Below, piece by piece: positions 20,001 to 24,133 of a stretch of DNA of 64,000 nucleotides; positions within the stretch are counted from its first letter, which is position 1; every line of letters begins with the position of its first letter. The DNA is taken from NCBI GenBank assembly GCA_037349105.1, contig JAYJMM010000118.1:1798001-1862000 (forward strand), written 5' to 3'. The notes under the pieces are model-generated. The model was given only the letters and a program-made list of their open reading frames with translations. It made no database searches and had not been told where the DNA came from. The position numbers and the translations under genes are program-made. This stretch comes from Limnomonas spitsbergensis. Taxonomy: Eukaryota; Chlorophyta; Chlorophyceae; Chlamydomonadales.

Positions 20001-20827
20001 GCTCCTCTTCTGACCAGCACCCTGCGCGGTCGCAGCTGCTGCCTTGGGCGCAGTCCTGTCTTAGACTGCTGCCCCTTCTCTTCTCGAACTGGATCTGACA
20101 GTTCTTCCTCGGATATTTGGTCAGCCCAGGGATTTCCTACCGGCACAGCTGACTTTTCCCTTTCCTTGCCGACTTGCGAGCTCTGCCTGCCCGCTGCTGG
20201 CTGGGGCTCAGCTTCCTCGTGTTTGACCCCTGCAGGCATACTCCTGGCCTCCATTTCCTCTGCTTTCATTCGCTGTTTGTCTGGGCATGCTTTATCACAG
20301 CCTGCTACCTCTCTTGGTGCTGCGGCTTCCTCGGCCCTTTGATCCGGCTGACTGGGTTCGCTGATCCGTTGCGCAACCCTGGCCACCCTGGGCGGATTCT
20401 GCTGGGGCGTAGCCTTGGGCTCGCTGCTCTGCCGCGTGTCACAGCTCTGGGACACCTCTGTTGCTTGATCCAAGATCAGCTCTGGTGTTCCAGCCTGCGT
20501 CTGCCACTGCTCGAATTCCAGGCTGCCCCTGAAATCGGCGGGCACTGGACCCCCTCGGCCGATGCCTTTGCGCGTCACCAGCGCTGAGCCGTCTGCCTGC
20601 GCCCCTGCCTCTCTGGGCGGTACGCGGCCCGGCTCTGGCACTTTGCAGTTTCCAGCGGGCGGTTCCACTGGCCCTGCCAGCTTCGCCGCCACCAACAATG
20701 CTTCTGCAGCCAGCTCATCGCTAGCCTCCATCAGGTTTACACCCGGCTCCAGCCCCCTCAGACGCCCACTTCTCCGTTGGGCGTCAGGGTGCTGGTGCCT
20801 ATCGGGGTTTAGATCTACGTCTGTCAT
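5045..20827 (-). CDS. E1 polyprotein (gag-PR-X-RT-RH-DNMT-IN-PHD), 5260 aa
   Basis: One ORF from ATG (20827) to TGA (5045). Domains by residue: low-complexity charged region with 20-residue QPRGQA/GREQPSQ repeats (about 640-710); CCHC knuckle 1 (1181-1194); retropepsin-like domain with D1435-S-A and LVGNPEFLKY; CCHC 2 (1711-1724); coiled-coil-like stretch (about 1870-1960); CCHC 3 (2112-2125); conserved unknown region X (about 2500-2950); basic stretch then hydrophobic segment 3466-3490; RT with FIDDLLVY (D3809-D3810); RNase H (D3967, TDHEPL, HQNADIPSR); C5 methyltransferase (about 4228-4560); integrase with an H2C2 zinc site and D4799, D4859, E4894 (D-35-E); GPY/F-like tail; C4HC3 PHD finger (about 5095-5145). 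It is several times longer than a usual gypsy polyprotein and no internal stop or frameshift was seen. Which segments are cleaved out is unknown. Confidence 0.93.
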   Translation of the reverse strand: MTDVDLNPDRHQHPDAQRRSGRLRGLEPGVNLMEASDELAAEALLVAAKLAGPVEPPAGNCKVPEPGRVPPREAGAQADGSALVTRKGIGRGGPVPADFRGSLEFEQWQTQAGTPELILDQATEVSQSCDTRQSSEPKATPQQNPPRVARVAQRISEPSQPDQRAEEAAAPREVAGCDKACPDKQRMKAEEMEARSMPAGVKHEEAEPQPAAGRQSSQVGKEREKSAVPVGNPWADQISEEELSDPVREEKGQQSKTGLRPRQQLRPRRVLVRRGAGSTVYGTPLSRFPPSVGRPVQKSKEVSSSLTQRDDSHKEILRGFFHDPSGAQDTSPSEPERPRAGGAVCDEKESEVQVQPIGWTGILQWATDLWKQVCSRTFLHFQDQVTAIEEFKAHHLRGWATKAMLGIPHTGQDRATLLAALGQVSKGRAGREAALAVKAFADEWCNEVTGNQVEPGSEPEEEEDQAWEGFETAVQRPEELREVQRWQQQARAAPTPALRSEAFEVSSEPSLRGRPRGREAPRASSPAASERAELTSRSLARMAEQGTATRRASRQESYALLRIVEDKENTCQETQVDYIKEFLRNRQAGTAGGARRNEPAGSARSSGPRMQEAREETQSDSYARNYTGGTQPGWQSQEPPRGQAYNREQPNRHSQEQPRGQANGREHPSQHSQEPPREQADGREQPSQQSQEQPRGPAEHSRGVRHEQDQELPRGQAEPGRAQSWRPGSDSRPGRGESERLPPEGSRSSAGRAGGQPSREDHDQEEDYYRHDRYRSGRSPSRGGGGGSRSRSESVDSGPGGVDRRRPGARQESSDQEMKRLEREQARVNLQLQQQMVLQLAGVAKFTKIPAIQGNVPVLDMSHPGAVAARKYCQACGYWGSHNRLALSDDPPALAVVAGEIAGSCQSPSAMTMLVKSLVKLWDSKPASVGPLMVAIRAAPHAGDRAAREAERIRGMWVAPAEEQGCEASLLTLWIKVVQAEVGKPTSDERTAISNLRLGVKTTLDPDVKPEETVEAFAHRVLSTAELLQISRDAVDHFGRRHSVSHLFHDGLPALAKAKLSKFVMTVPGYLSMTDEDQIAVLTQQVVLWEKFALEMGDLGGASLKQMASGPSQGEAQSNRTRRERTGQWEMRTRLDGAGNPAGAAAAQQQRSDKPRGVTWADQSGAPNYSAEGAAGAVKACYQCGSTAHLARDCRAPRPRDERRPTPLAADITAGQSRPQQQQYPLPPRPQQSQPAGRPYERNQNNRQYQRPGPGQGGQAQQAAHVSHLSSPTGQAEPEGWQQTMAEMLSESVALMTQVGLVPKSAGFKQAAHNARPRSFLPEPCPEEEPEQRLVEPASRKGAKRLVLSKLADDMSDIRLQVFKLNERLTALSFTTMPMGSEDHRGKASKGRQESRVVTAAPRLQYFKNDRSNLEQCVGLMVKGKVLVAQKALMDSACSCHVITVNIAEQLVAMGAELIRTDEKIRTTDNAGADLYGVLFIYVVYGYGGPNAIMEPTVVRVVKTPPDAYEHLVGNPEFLKYNGVLEAAGRLTLRPRDGPQTVRRVRDLTLPLVLASPAGGYQAAAVAWAGIRCGFAERERWPAARVEEEHEPLLQHAMATHAGAAMRADQKVGQSRGTAAGAGRSTADAGRSSREDPQETVPRPRQCGQTQAAGPREGKVKAKAAASLPGQAAAQAVATAELAMARKAESRPEYEKEVIRRCVEASPRYPCVLCGEPGQHSTEECEQRIREILQRPEAGPAAQGTSPGAKGRVGFGGAAAARAASAGPSRHSEVQVPGKGERAGAADGGVMDDAPAAAEGKQGITANRGQEETVGRDEGEVSEESEEEEVQDRRTPKYMQVLRLQQQVELLQHDVKAREELLYRQAAATIEYLRLQQVRWTGLQDANIRLTEVQRQYILRADQLRALYDNLGSQQTGEQLQSAIPGDPALAEHMAAMFQSARELAEEDENLNQEKLQDQEQQATGQQEPGGSGGTRQASGETRVRHRGATPDDAVHTVARERSRSAQRARSAERRGAVPTPEARTQRPDRDDSFDRPSGRRQQSPSGNRGSQPRGRSQERGTGSHARPYQLEQRMQDRGGTSNQSPPGRAQAGRSVMGGQRNVLGPRDGGVCFNCQKPGHFASACPEQGEASQPGDSSRFDRSRAAGGPERGWGVRGPGRSQEASEDSMRRAYEAATGVSFEEWKRQQETAGPSELPGPPGRPGPAGQSYNSRWVSQERHTCMMSVHEGLGQNAAARGASYQAAAMPVTFQVVPEGQVAQQRHHWQMVVEALAMNHYGTRPAGSARSMAHAVEFLRNLQQRGCPAPCEGWPGILQQFLDKEWDIYNAQMDEFERIEQEAGLQHRADGWETSSSEAGTSDSEEGHEPQAPVAVHEEEAAMPCPGTPEGNADTGVGVAVAAAGTRNGLSRQDHHPGAKGAAAMSSEDTTVGAVRTHHSTTPRSSAARWEEEDRGLQSSRSRGERPAAGNEDSQFTQAGTGHRGRSGSRGRARPAPDLPRLPESRCFVQWYRLGEEMPEASSSEAMITLPAQSKDGLCRLQNHRLLEDRSHTCVNIEAAMQAVARLIFPWDAVTAVLLGAALKGFIQPSTRMEVYMQRGWSQHPIYAYCVSEMVELAVKEGITAVAAADRAHPDVPDSARTEGAWQGAQPGFMRTPWAEDCVHQLMEHTALRDRAFYVPVQALREHGWGDRPEDGAHSGAGLCHADRPRRCEATVEASVTIPRMVAGQAVPWGMDPGEARAAIPVQQLVTYYYEELEEGEMPASAAWIHMHASRDDMPVFLFARREGNVAITRCASVDEAEFHAHTHARGADPATWAVMLMALQRVLLPGQLSAAMRHVWGVDDQWAPLEMTDCPTWPYGAQRSPADGPMWEDEEEFARSPFAVERLEACVHQWVRWERKAWHDNRASSVGPYWQANGMTVQLWRQAHPAGVRTLHPLFRGAGADTYMEELEELRTQPVPGRWMVGRWGSHHWDPASITDGPIQDTYEEPTEQGHVAFVTTLGATASSWEGLEPMEDMEVSALEAATGDWAEPQTVPDIASHEDGGLLEEKNEDPSEGPPSLVQDSESEDEWGADRSPCPARISLTRADTGDADGMEEPASAGPGPGSPVWGRVEDLVQLRQEWMREVAQEQAAMEERRTRRAEIERSSKAALEETAHKVTAGVSPQQAADQCAGEPKGAAAGQANSRSPGDVQISPPAQAAAREPWGDPAAYSTERWVAVLRHFVDELDVLRRQEMGQQEASQEASLVFRLRMLPQPDPNPRMGGYSRAVRELQEELTERISALNRMGAKGVDTQQPSDSRSSQASTSRGEALARMAAGARANSRQGCGPEEPADDGSNTVQRAIHRQERTAHGSTGQIPRAGPERAGAAWTDAAELRGKKSKKARRREGKAQRAAEDRNRGSRPGLDCPVRPLRISQVDLEITWAIGQQRPAQSAEPGAQPAEHLPQKPTRQIPACRGLLTCTAFKGILTGALQLILVWLLLSVCVPGARATGQGVRGGGFTAGQGAFVSGQEAAAKLSSGWLRPPAVIPMGSASRRGACSQQESWQSGNDTGREEPPAEDDPQAAEMIDMFQPGGVVEPPAEYVKTKEGWLLGQHPDFTAAQQESLEQSLRDRQGAFAYSMEDLPGYCGTQGEFTLALEDEVSSCFQKSRDMPPPKAAIFKEKCQPMIQAGIIVKVPQGGPIKFAANSVVAAKKSAETGEWTDHRIAHDMRRLNLRTAKQEFAIPRMETIFQNLGTAKIFSKVDLRSGFMQIPIKVEDQPKTAFWMGPELWMYTKLNFGLRNGPPFFQRMMEEEIARAGLSAFCVAFIDDLLVYSDTPAEHIRHVELMLDMLHSVGLRAHPDKSLFGCATVEYLGHNVSAQGLTPHAAKIAAVMALPEPASVKNIQEVMGFLNFYRCYIPDFSKKAACINALLVKGVPFVWGPEQSQAFQLIKTEMCEGGRVLRRPDYSGTGPDGRGPPRPFLLYTDFSKQGIGAVLGQCDDSGREYMVACTSRSLNKSERNYSSFQGEMLAAVYAARTYRHMLFGCKVHLITDHEPLTYLMDNQTLVGQHARWALMLQELDITIVHRSGACHQNADIPSRSPLPSSADRTGARLDTAAPEPAAQEGAGGKQVALLTGLGRVNQWHADQMVRMAQEGRRRVQILRAAEAAYVTAPVGQEISSAATDDDEQAQPVSTAEQAFSNRERARTMISDVLADLPRVTPLHSHAGLDTACLSGGAVRAMETEGVVLFEPFGGMCSGLEMVLRAGIPVVQYLYADISEEVREIAGGRLVQLHRKYPQLFPVKAFDKAFRALPQDVYAITAKHLQEAGAQEGRQWFMVAGWECQDLSSAGKGRGLEGERSKSFFPLVKLLGTLQFMQGPRPPAYLIENVAMQLNQKSVKASVEAFQEVCRILGTPALFDAAQVGSYAHRTRNYWGNIAPAADIEFVIRASTRPHGGIVDDILDKGSKAQVVSCPDNGGYRINVTGQPRKVLPCLMATPSSYAFRNGQNGMVYRPMGDLQEPNANERERAMGYAVGSTLPRPDFPEAARRAALGRGMDSWALSAWLSVALECAKIMPAELTRRAKLPGRDRDPALGATLMSSHFALATAGNACSGSGEAAASYRQCLGESAAADWADAAQEPGGNASAEQVDVGIKVPREAESEKDQPGCPAGPSARVDVWADEPVLRFLREKTYVQGTELGEQTRIQRRAAPFQWESERGGVLMRLMPDGRRCVVPRPEDRLAVIQTAHAGTGHFGSHRTAFMVMQQHWWRGLRAAVKKAVQECGVCDRARASTFNHIQPNLHPLPIEGLFFRWGVDLCGPFTTTSRGNRFVMVCVEHYSKWVELIPIPSKASDVTALAFFQNVVARFGGCAEVVTDQGTEFQGEFQDMLLDCFIDHRTTSANHPQADGLSERAVQTLKAGLRKCCEEGSSDESWDKMVPWVALGFRCSPQQATRMAPYEVLFGQRPTFPSRVGADLWSTAKVATAEEAADLLLARVARIKEALPVAGEHLKIAQHRDKLRYARIRGGGYVPQVRRFAEGDYVYVKYSSERRSLDPKARPEILRVKTLGATGTLVLEGADGLTVTENAVNCSPCHLPNLRGVVDFSGTRPNNSLSCEVCQLPDRGEVMLLCDACNTGWHMDCLVPVLEEVPEGEWLCPHCTPDDKGAGPAAVAGPTTEERSLQVQGRPSPAARAAARTAQEADVLDRPEVEVMATNPATRQMERGIARPMANGLYDISYTTGRGEANVTPRAVTRRAKVAKEAAREEEESAFEDLTGT
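5380..5560 (-). CDS. E1 C-terminal PHD finger (within polyprotein)
   Basis: Residues about 5095-5145 read CEVCQLPDRGEVMLLCDACN and end with WLCPHC, giving the C4HC3 zinc pattern with the conserved W-CP-C ending. PHD fingers bind histone H3 tails, often methylated or unmodified K4. Position after the integrase matches where chromodomains sit in chromoviruses, so a role in targeting to chromatin is a reasonable inference. E2 has the equivalent finger. Confidence 0.9.
5900..6640 (-). CDS. E1 DDE integrase domain (within polyprotein)
   Basis: N-terminal H2C2 zinc site (TAHAGTGHFGSHRTAF ... ECGVCDRAR, about 6500-6630), then the catalytic core with GVDLCGPF (D4799), VVTDQGTEFQGEF (D4859) and LSERAVQTLK (E4894), spacing 60 and 35. 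A 4-bp duplication flanking E1 agrees with cut-and-join by a DDE enzyme. No tyrosine-recombinase R-H-x-R-Y signature was seen despite the split-repeat ends. Confidence 0.92.
7140..8150 (-). CDS. E1 DNMT3-like DNA cytosine-C5 methyltransferase domain (within polyprotein)
   Basis: Predicted to move a methyl group from SAM to cytosine C5. Motif I is EPFGGMCSGLE (F4234); motif II region YLYADISEE; motif IV is GWECQDLSSAGKGRGLEGE with nucleophile C4325; motif VI YLIENVAMQ (E4369); motif VIII SYAHRTRNYWGNI (H4410); C-terminal signature ERERAMGY then ALGRGMDSWALSAWL. The C-x-DLS loop, GL-G, AHR-R-YWGN and the ER--GY/LG--W ending resemble DNMT3/DRM enzymes more than DNMT1. The usual Pro before the catalytic Cys is Glu here (Met in E0 and E2). 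It lies between RNase H and integrase in E1 and E2. C5 methyltransferases inside retrotransposons have been reported in dinoflagellates and a charophyte, so capture itself has precedent. Confidence 0.88.
8560..10080 (-). CDS. E1 reverse transcriptase and RNase H domains (within polyprotein)
   Basis: Copies element RNA to DNA and removes the RNA strand. Visible RT motifs: KVDLRSGFMQIPI, FGLRNGPPFFQRMM, FIDDLLVYSD at 9380-9410 (catalytic Asp pair), EYLGHNVSAQG, FLNFYRCYIPDFS. RNase H follows with LLYTDFSKQGIGAVLG (8890-8945), FQGEMLAAVYAARTYRH and TDHEPLTYLM. This is standard Ty3/gypsy (Metaviridae-type) order and sequence, with all catalytic residues present. Confidence 0.93.
16300..16600 (-). 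CDS. E1 retropepsin-like domain (within polyprotein)
   Basis: Residues about 1410-1510 read KALMDSACSCHVITVNIAEQ, followed later by LVGNPEFLKYNGVLEA and RLTLRPRDG. The layout (hydrophobic-D-S-x, then ILG-D-FL-like) is that of a retroviral-type aspartic protease. The catalytic triad is DSA rather than DTG/DSG. E2 carries DFG at the same place with the matching LFGNPD downstream (54817-55190), so the position is homologous. Whether it is active with Ala at the third position is open. Confidence 0.55.
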
Positions 20828-21519
20828 TCTACAGGCAATTAGCGAACCGCACGGTCCTGCAAACGTGCTGGCGACACCCTCTACAAGACCTGCTAACGCT
20901 AGGCTTCTGCCCCCTTGTTCCTACTGCAATCTGGTGAGGATTTTGCGAGTCAAGAGTGGATGGCAGGTACAGCACTATGCAGGAAAGGCCTCGCCTTTCC
21001 GCTTTTCTGCTCACTAGTTGCAATCTGGCGGAATCCTCCTTCGCCCTTTCAGCTCTGCCCACCTTGCTGGCCGGGCTGCTTCTAGATGTCTCACGTCCAC
21101 GTGGATGTCACACGCCCTGCGTGGATGTTGCCTTTTGCGTAGCTTCCGCTCAGCTCTGCGTTCCTGCGGGGATCCTTTGGCACACCCACAAGATTTCAAA
21201 CTTGGATGTTCTATCCACAAGTTTACTTCTGTCAATGATGAGAAATTGGATCCACCTGATCTCAATCCGCAGTCACACAGGGAATTATCTGCTGGGTGTA
21301 TAAATCCACAGCCAGATCTTCAAGCCACTTCTGGACTCAGCACCAAGCTGCCACGCTCAATGATTCTCAGAGTTTAACTTGGCAATCTCTCTCTGGAGAT
21401 TACCACAGCAAAGTGCAGTTCAAATGCTGTCCAAGGTCGTTTGTATGCAAACAAATTTCCAATTCGCTGCACAAGCACCTTTAGCAGGAATTGGCAAATT
21501 GAGCTGATCAGGCTAAATC
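20828..21519 (-). other. E1 5' leader (692 nt)
   Basis: Untranslated stretch between the primer site and the ATG at 20827. No long ORF on the coding strand. I see nothing further recognisable in it. Confidence 0.6.
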
Positions 21520-21543
21520 TACTTCGTCCCTTTCTAAAGGACA
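21520..21543 (-). promoter_or_regulatory. E1 self-complementary primer-binding site
   Basis: These 24 bases directly abut the end of A1. They are a perfect reverse complement of 21958-21981 inside A1 (element sense: TACTTCGTCCC... pairs with ...GGGACGAAGTA). If the transcript 5' region folds back and is cut after ...AAAGGACA, its 3' end would sit exactly at the A1/primer-site border, the geometry needed to prime minus-strand DNA. This is the self-priming arrangement known for Tf1-type elements. Confidence 0.75.
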
Positions 21544-22183
21544 CGCGAGGTGCGCTTCAGGTCCGTGGCGGACTTCTTTCCTCACGGCAGTGACGGACGC
21601 CTACGGGCAGGCTCAGTGACTATTCACTGGCTGCGAGTGCTCTTCGAGTTAAGCAGCTAGGTGGATATTTGCGTATATAGCAATTGACTTAGGTAGCATA
21701 GGCCTTCTGGCCGTCTGGGCGCGATCCAGCAGGGCTATGTTAAGGTGCACTTACCGCGCTACACGCGGGGAGGGAGACGGGACGTAGACTGCGTACTTCG
21801 GCTTCGGCAGGGTGGTCTCGGTTCTCTGGCTGTGGTACTTGTCTCCAGCTATCTCAGCTGGGCTGGTCTAGGCTTGACTTGAGTAAGGGTACTGACTTAT
21901 GTGAACGTTAGAGGCCTCATACACGGATGACGGCCGGTGCTGTTTACAATAGAGGTCTGTCCTTTAGAAAGGGACGAAGTAACTAGCCAAGGCAATTGCC
22001 GGGATACAGGGACCCGGCAGGCCCAATACAGAGTACGGTAGAACCTGTCAAACTTATCCTGCGTAAGCGGGTTTCTAGGTCTCAGCTCAAATACGAAGAC
22101 TCCGCAGAGAAGCTGCGGAGTCACCGATGACGCTAACTGCGGTCTAAACGGTTCTGTCACGTATACTGTAATATACTGTGACA
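21544..22183 (-). repeat. E1 repeat A1 (640 bp, 5' terminal)
   Basis: Element-sense start TGTCACAG at 22183; end ...CCTCGCG at 21544. It contains the primer arm 21958-21981, the hairpin 22098-22122 and near its start an AT-rich TATA-containing stretch (22160-22180) that could serve as promoter. If transcription starts just upstream of the primer arm, about 200 bp act as U3. Confidence 0.92.
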
Positions 22184-22526
22184 TGCTCTCACCACGCTCG
22201 TCTGACCTCCTAGACATCGTAATGCCATAGCAGTTTGAATTGGACGATCAATTCTCTTCGTCTCACTTTCTATATGACTTGGTCTTGGTCCCCATGCATC
22301 ACTGATGGTGACCTCACCTTCGTTGTGCTCAAAACGACAGTGCTCTGAGTTTATCCCAGAAATCCCTGGTGAATCTTGCGCTTCGTCACGGCTGACCCTA
22401 TCTTCATCGGAATACAACCTTGTCTTGACGACTTCAATTACTCTGCAAGAGTCATTGGAGTGGGTCTCGAAGCAAGGGTTCCAATAAGCATTATCCGGCC
22501 AGACAAATGGAGTGTTAGCGGGAGGG

Positions 22527-23148
22527 CTATATATAGCCCACGGGGTGTAACATTATTGAGCCGGGTTCAGCCCGTGAATCCTCGTACCTATCATTATCAT
22601 CAGCATTGGACATGAACCACAAACCTGATGAATGCATGATACAGCTTGCGTGCTCTGGCTCCTCATGTGCCTTAACCTCAGAACTCAGAAGGCATATATA
22701 TGCATGGTTGTTCATGGGAGCATCAACTATCACCTCAAGTGCCATGTTGGTGGGAGCCAGATCTACGACTATGTTCTTAATGCGCGTGTGTGCAATGCTG
22801 AGCATGGGTGCATCACACTTTGGCTCCTCAAGCGCCGTAATAACTAGAGTCAAATCTGCATGGATCTGCATGGCAGTTTCGATTCCTGCTTCCTCATAAT
22901 GCGACGTGACAACGGGAGTCAGATGTACGCGGTTGTTCATGGCAGAAAGATTGCAGAGCTCGCTCGTACATGTACCGGTCAGCACCTTCCTGCCCCTCTT
23001 CCTTGTGCAAAGCAAGCACAACTTCAACATGTGCCTTGATATGCGCTCTTTTCTGCTCCTTTATCCTAATTTGCTCCTCTAAATCCTGAATATACTTGAC
23101 CCGGTCAGCCATCCAACTGTAATGTTTATTTTTTGGTCCGAAAGCCAT
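22527..23148 (-). pseudogene. E0 gag-like ORFs
   Basis: Two overlapping minus-strand open stretches. The first starts at ATG 23148 (MAFGPKNKHYSWMADRVKYI) and has a charged, helical-looking EEQIRIKEQKRAHIKAHVE segment, possibly coiled coil. The second (22527-23030) reads EEAGIETAMQIHADLTLVIT and on. No zinc knuckle is visible. The frame changes between them, so the gene is broken. The gag label rests on position after the leader. Confidence 0.4.
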
Positions 23149-23301
23149 GAAACCAGTCCTGACTGTTGACATGAAAGGTTCCAGAATACTGAAGATAACT
23201 CCTTTGATCGGCCAAGTGGTCGACCGACGATTTCTGGCACCTACTTGAGTCGACTCTTAGAGTCGACCTGTTTACAGACAACTGGAGGTGCGACCAGTCG
23301 G

Positions 23302-23316
23302 ACTATTTCTTTCTTA
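23302..23316 (-). promoter_or_regulatory. E0 self-complementary primer-binding site
   Basis: ACTATTTCTTTCTTA (plus strand) is the exact reverse complement of 23931-23945 inside the A-type repeat and abuts the repeat start at 23317. The E2 equivalents differ at the base that would break pairing but both arms change together. Confidence 0.7.
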
Positions 23317-24133
23317 GAAAAGTGCTGTGACTTCAGGAATATGACAGATTCCTGATCACTGCTATTGAGACTCGAATTCCCAGCTGTAAACCTGGGAATC
23401 AGTCGATGTATTTAAGATAAGTATCCCCTGGACTACTTACCTGACTATTCTCTACTGTTGACAAGATTGTCTGATGGGTCGACCCTTCCGAAGGTGACTG
23501 TAGCAGCAGTCGAAGATGTAGTACACTGGTGACAGTGTACGATGATCTTCAGTGGGAAGTCGCTTGTAGGCGATCTTCAGATGGGGGGACTCGTTTGATG
23601 ATCTATCAAGGAGTCGACTTGGAGCCTCTGGACTGGCTGTTGGTGAAGTGCGTGTTGATGGAGTTGGTGGTGGTAAACCAGCTGGAAGGCTGGAGAATGC
23701 CTGATAAGGGCCGAAATATCAAGAGAAGACCTCCAAGACTAAGCAATGTTTGTGCTTGCTTAGATAGACTGAAGGGGTCGAACAGTGTTGGTGCTTGTTC
23801 TGTATGATGGATCGATATTCGAGCAGTGTTTGTGCTTGCTGGAATAAAGTGAGCAGTGTTTGTGCTTGCTCGATGTGGAGTGACTATGTAACTTCAGATT
23901 TAAGGGTGATTACGAAATCAGGGCTTCAAGTAAGAAAGAAATAGTGCAGCAGAAAACCAAGCAGCCACTAAGAAGGAGGCTAAAGTGTGAAAATACACAC
24001 TTCTCTGATATTCAGAGAAAACACAAAAGTGTAACTGCAACAACAGTTCCGTAAACAGAGTTCAACTGCAGGAATCCTTAAACAAGGAACTGATAATTCA
24101 GTAATACGCGCGGTGTGCTACATCAGCATGACA
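23317..24133 (-). repeat. E0 A1-type terminal repeat
   Basis: About 817 bp ending in TGACA. Shares GTCGACTTGGAGCC, GTTGGTGGTGGTAA-like and AAGTAAGAAAGAAA blocks with the A repeat of E2, so the families are related. Contains four copies of a motif near AGCAGTGTTTGTGCTTGCT (23742-23880). The 3' partner lies outside the window. Confidence 0.65.
23740..23880. repeat. Four dispersed copies of a short hairpin motif in E0 terminal repeat
   Basis: Copies read AAGCAATGTTTGTGCTTGCTT, GAACAGTGTTGGTGCTTGTT, GAGCAGTGTTTGTGCTTGCT and GAGCAGTGTTTGTGCTTGCT. The flanks stay complementary even where they differ (AAGCA/TGCTT, GAACA/TGTTC, GAGCA/TGCTC). Confidence 0.6.

Larger units (their letters stand above)
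3185..22183 (-). mobile_element. E1: intact 19.0-kb self-primed Ty3/gypsy-like retrotransposon with split direct repeats
   Basis: Boundaries are TG at 3185 and CA at 22183 (plus strand), flanked by TGCT at 3181-3184 and 22184-22187. In element orientation the order is A1 (22183-21544), complementary primer site (21543-21520), leader, one 5260-codon ORF (20827-5045), 3' region with a 26-bp tandem repeat, polypurine tract (4303-4288), B1 (4287-4058), GC, A2 (4055-3416), one extra base, B2 (3414-3185). A1/A2 (640 bp) and B1/B2 (230 bp) look identical by eye. Identical repeats plus an unbroken giant ORF indicate very recent insertion and probable activity. The ORF is markedly GC-richer than the flanks and than E2. 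Confidence 0.92.
22184..24133 (-). mobile_element. Decayed element E0, right (5') part
   Basis: Continuation of E0 on the other side of E1. From high to low coordinate: A1-type terminal repeat (24133-23317, ends ATGACA like the A repeats of E1 and E2), primer site (23316-23302), leader to an ATG at 23148, then gag-like open stretches to 22184. The leader plus repeat portion 23146-23531 matches 61089-61474 of E3 without gaps. Confidence 0.75.

Noticed and set aside
5826..20587. Many long plus-strand open frames opposite the E1 polyprotein (for example 6918-7586, 15018-15704, 15732-16385)
   Set aside because: They are antisense shadows of a GC-rich coding sequence; composition is Ser/Pro/Cys/Leu-rich with no motifs, while the minus strand is clearly coding.
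3185..22183. Classifying E1 as a DIRS/PAT tyrosine-recombinase element because of its split repeats
   Set aside because: RT is gypsy-like, a full H2C2-DDE integrase is present, a 4-bp duplication flanks it, and no tyrosine recombinase signature was seen.
21897..22217. ORF within the A1 repeat (also 3769-4068 in A2)
   Set aside because: It is an ORF of the terminal repeat that happens to stay open; only its first few codons (in E0) matter as the insertion site.
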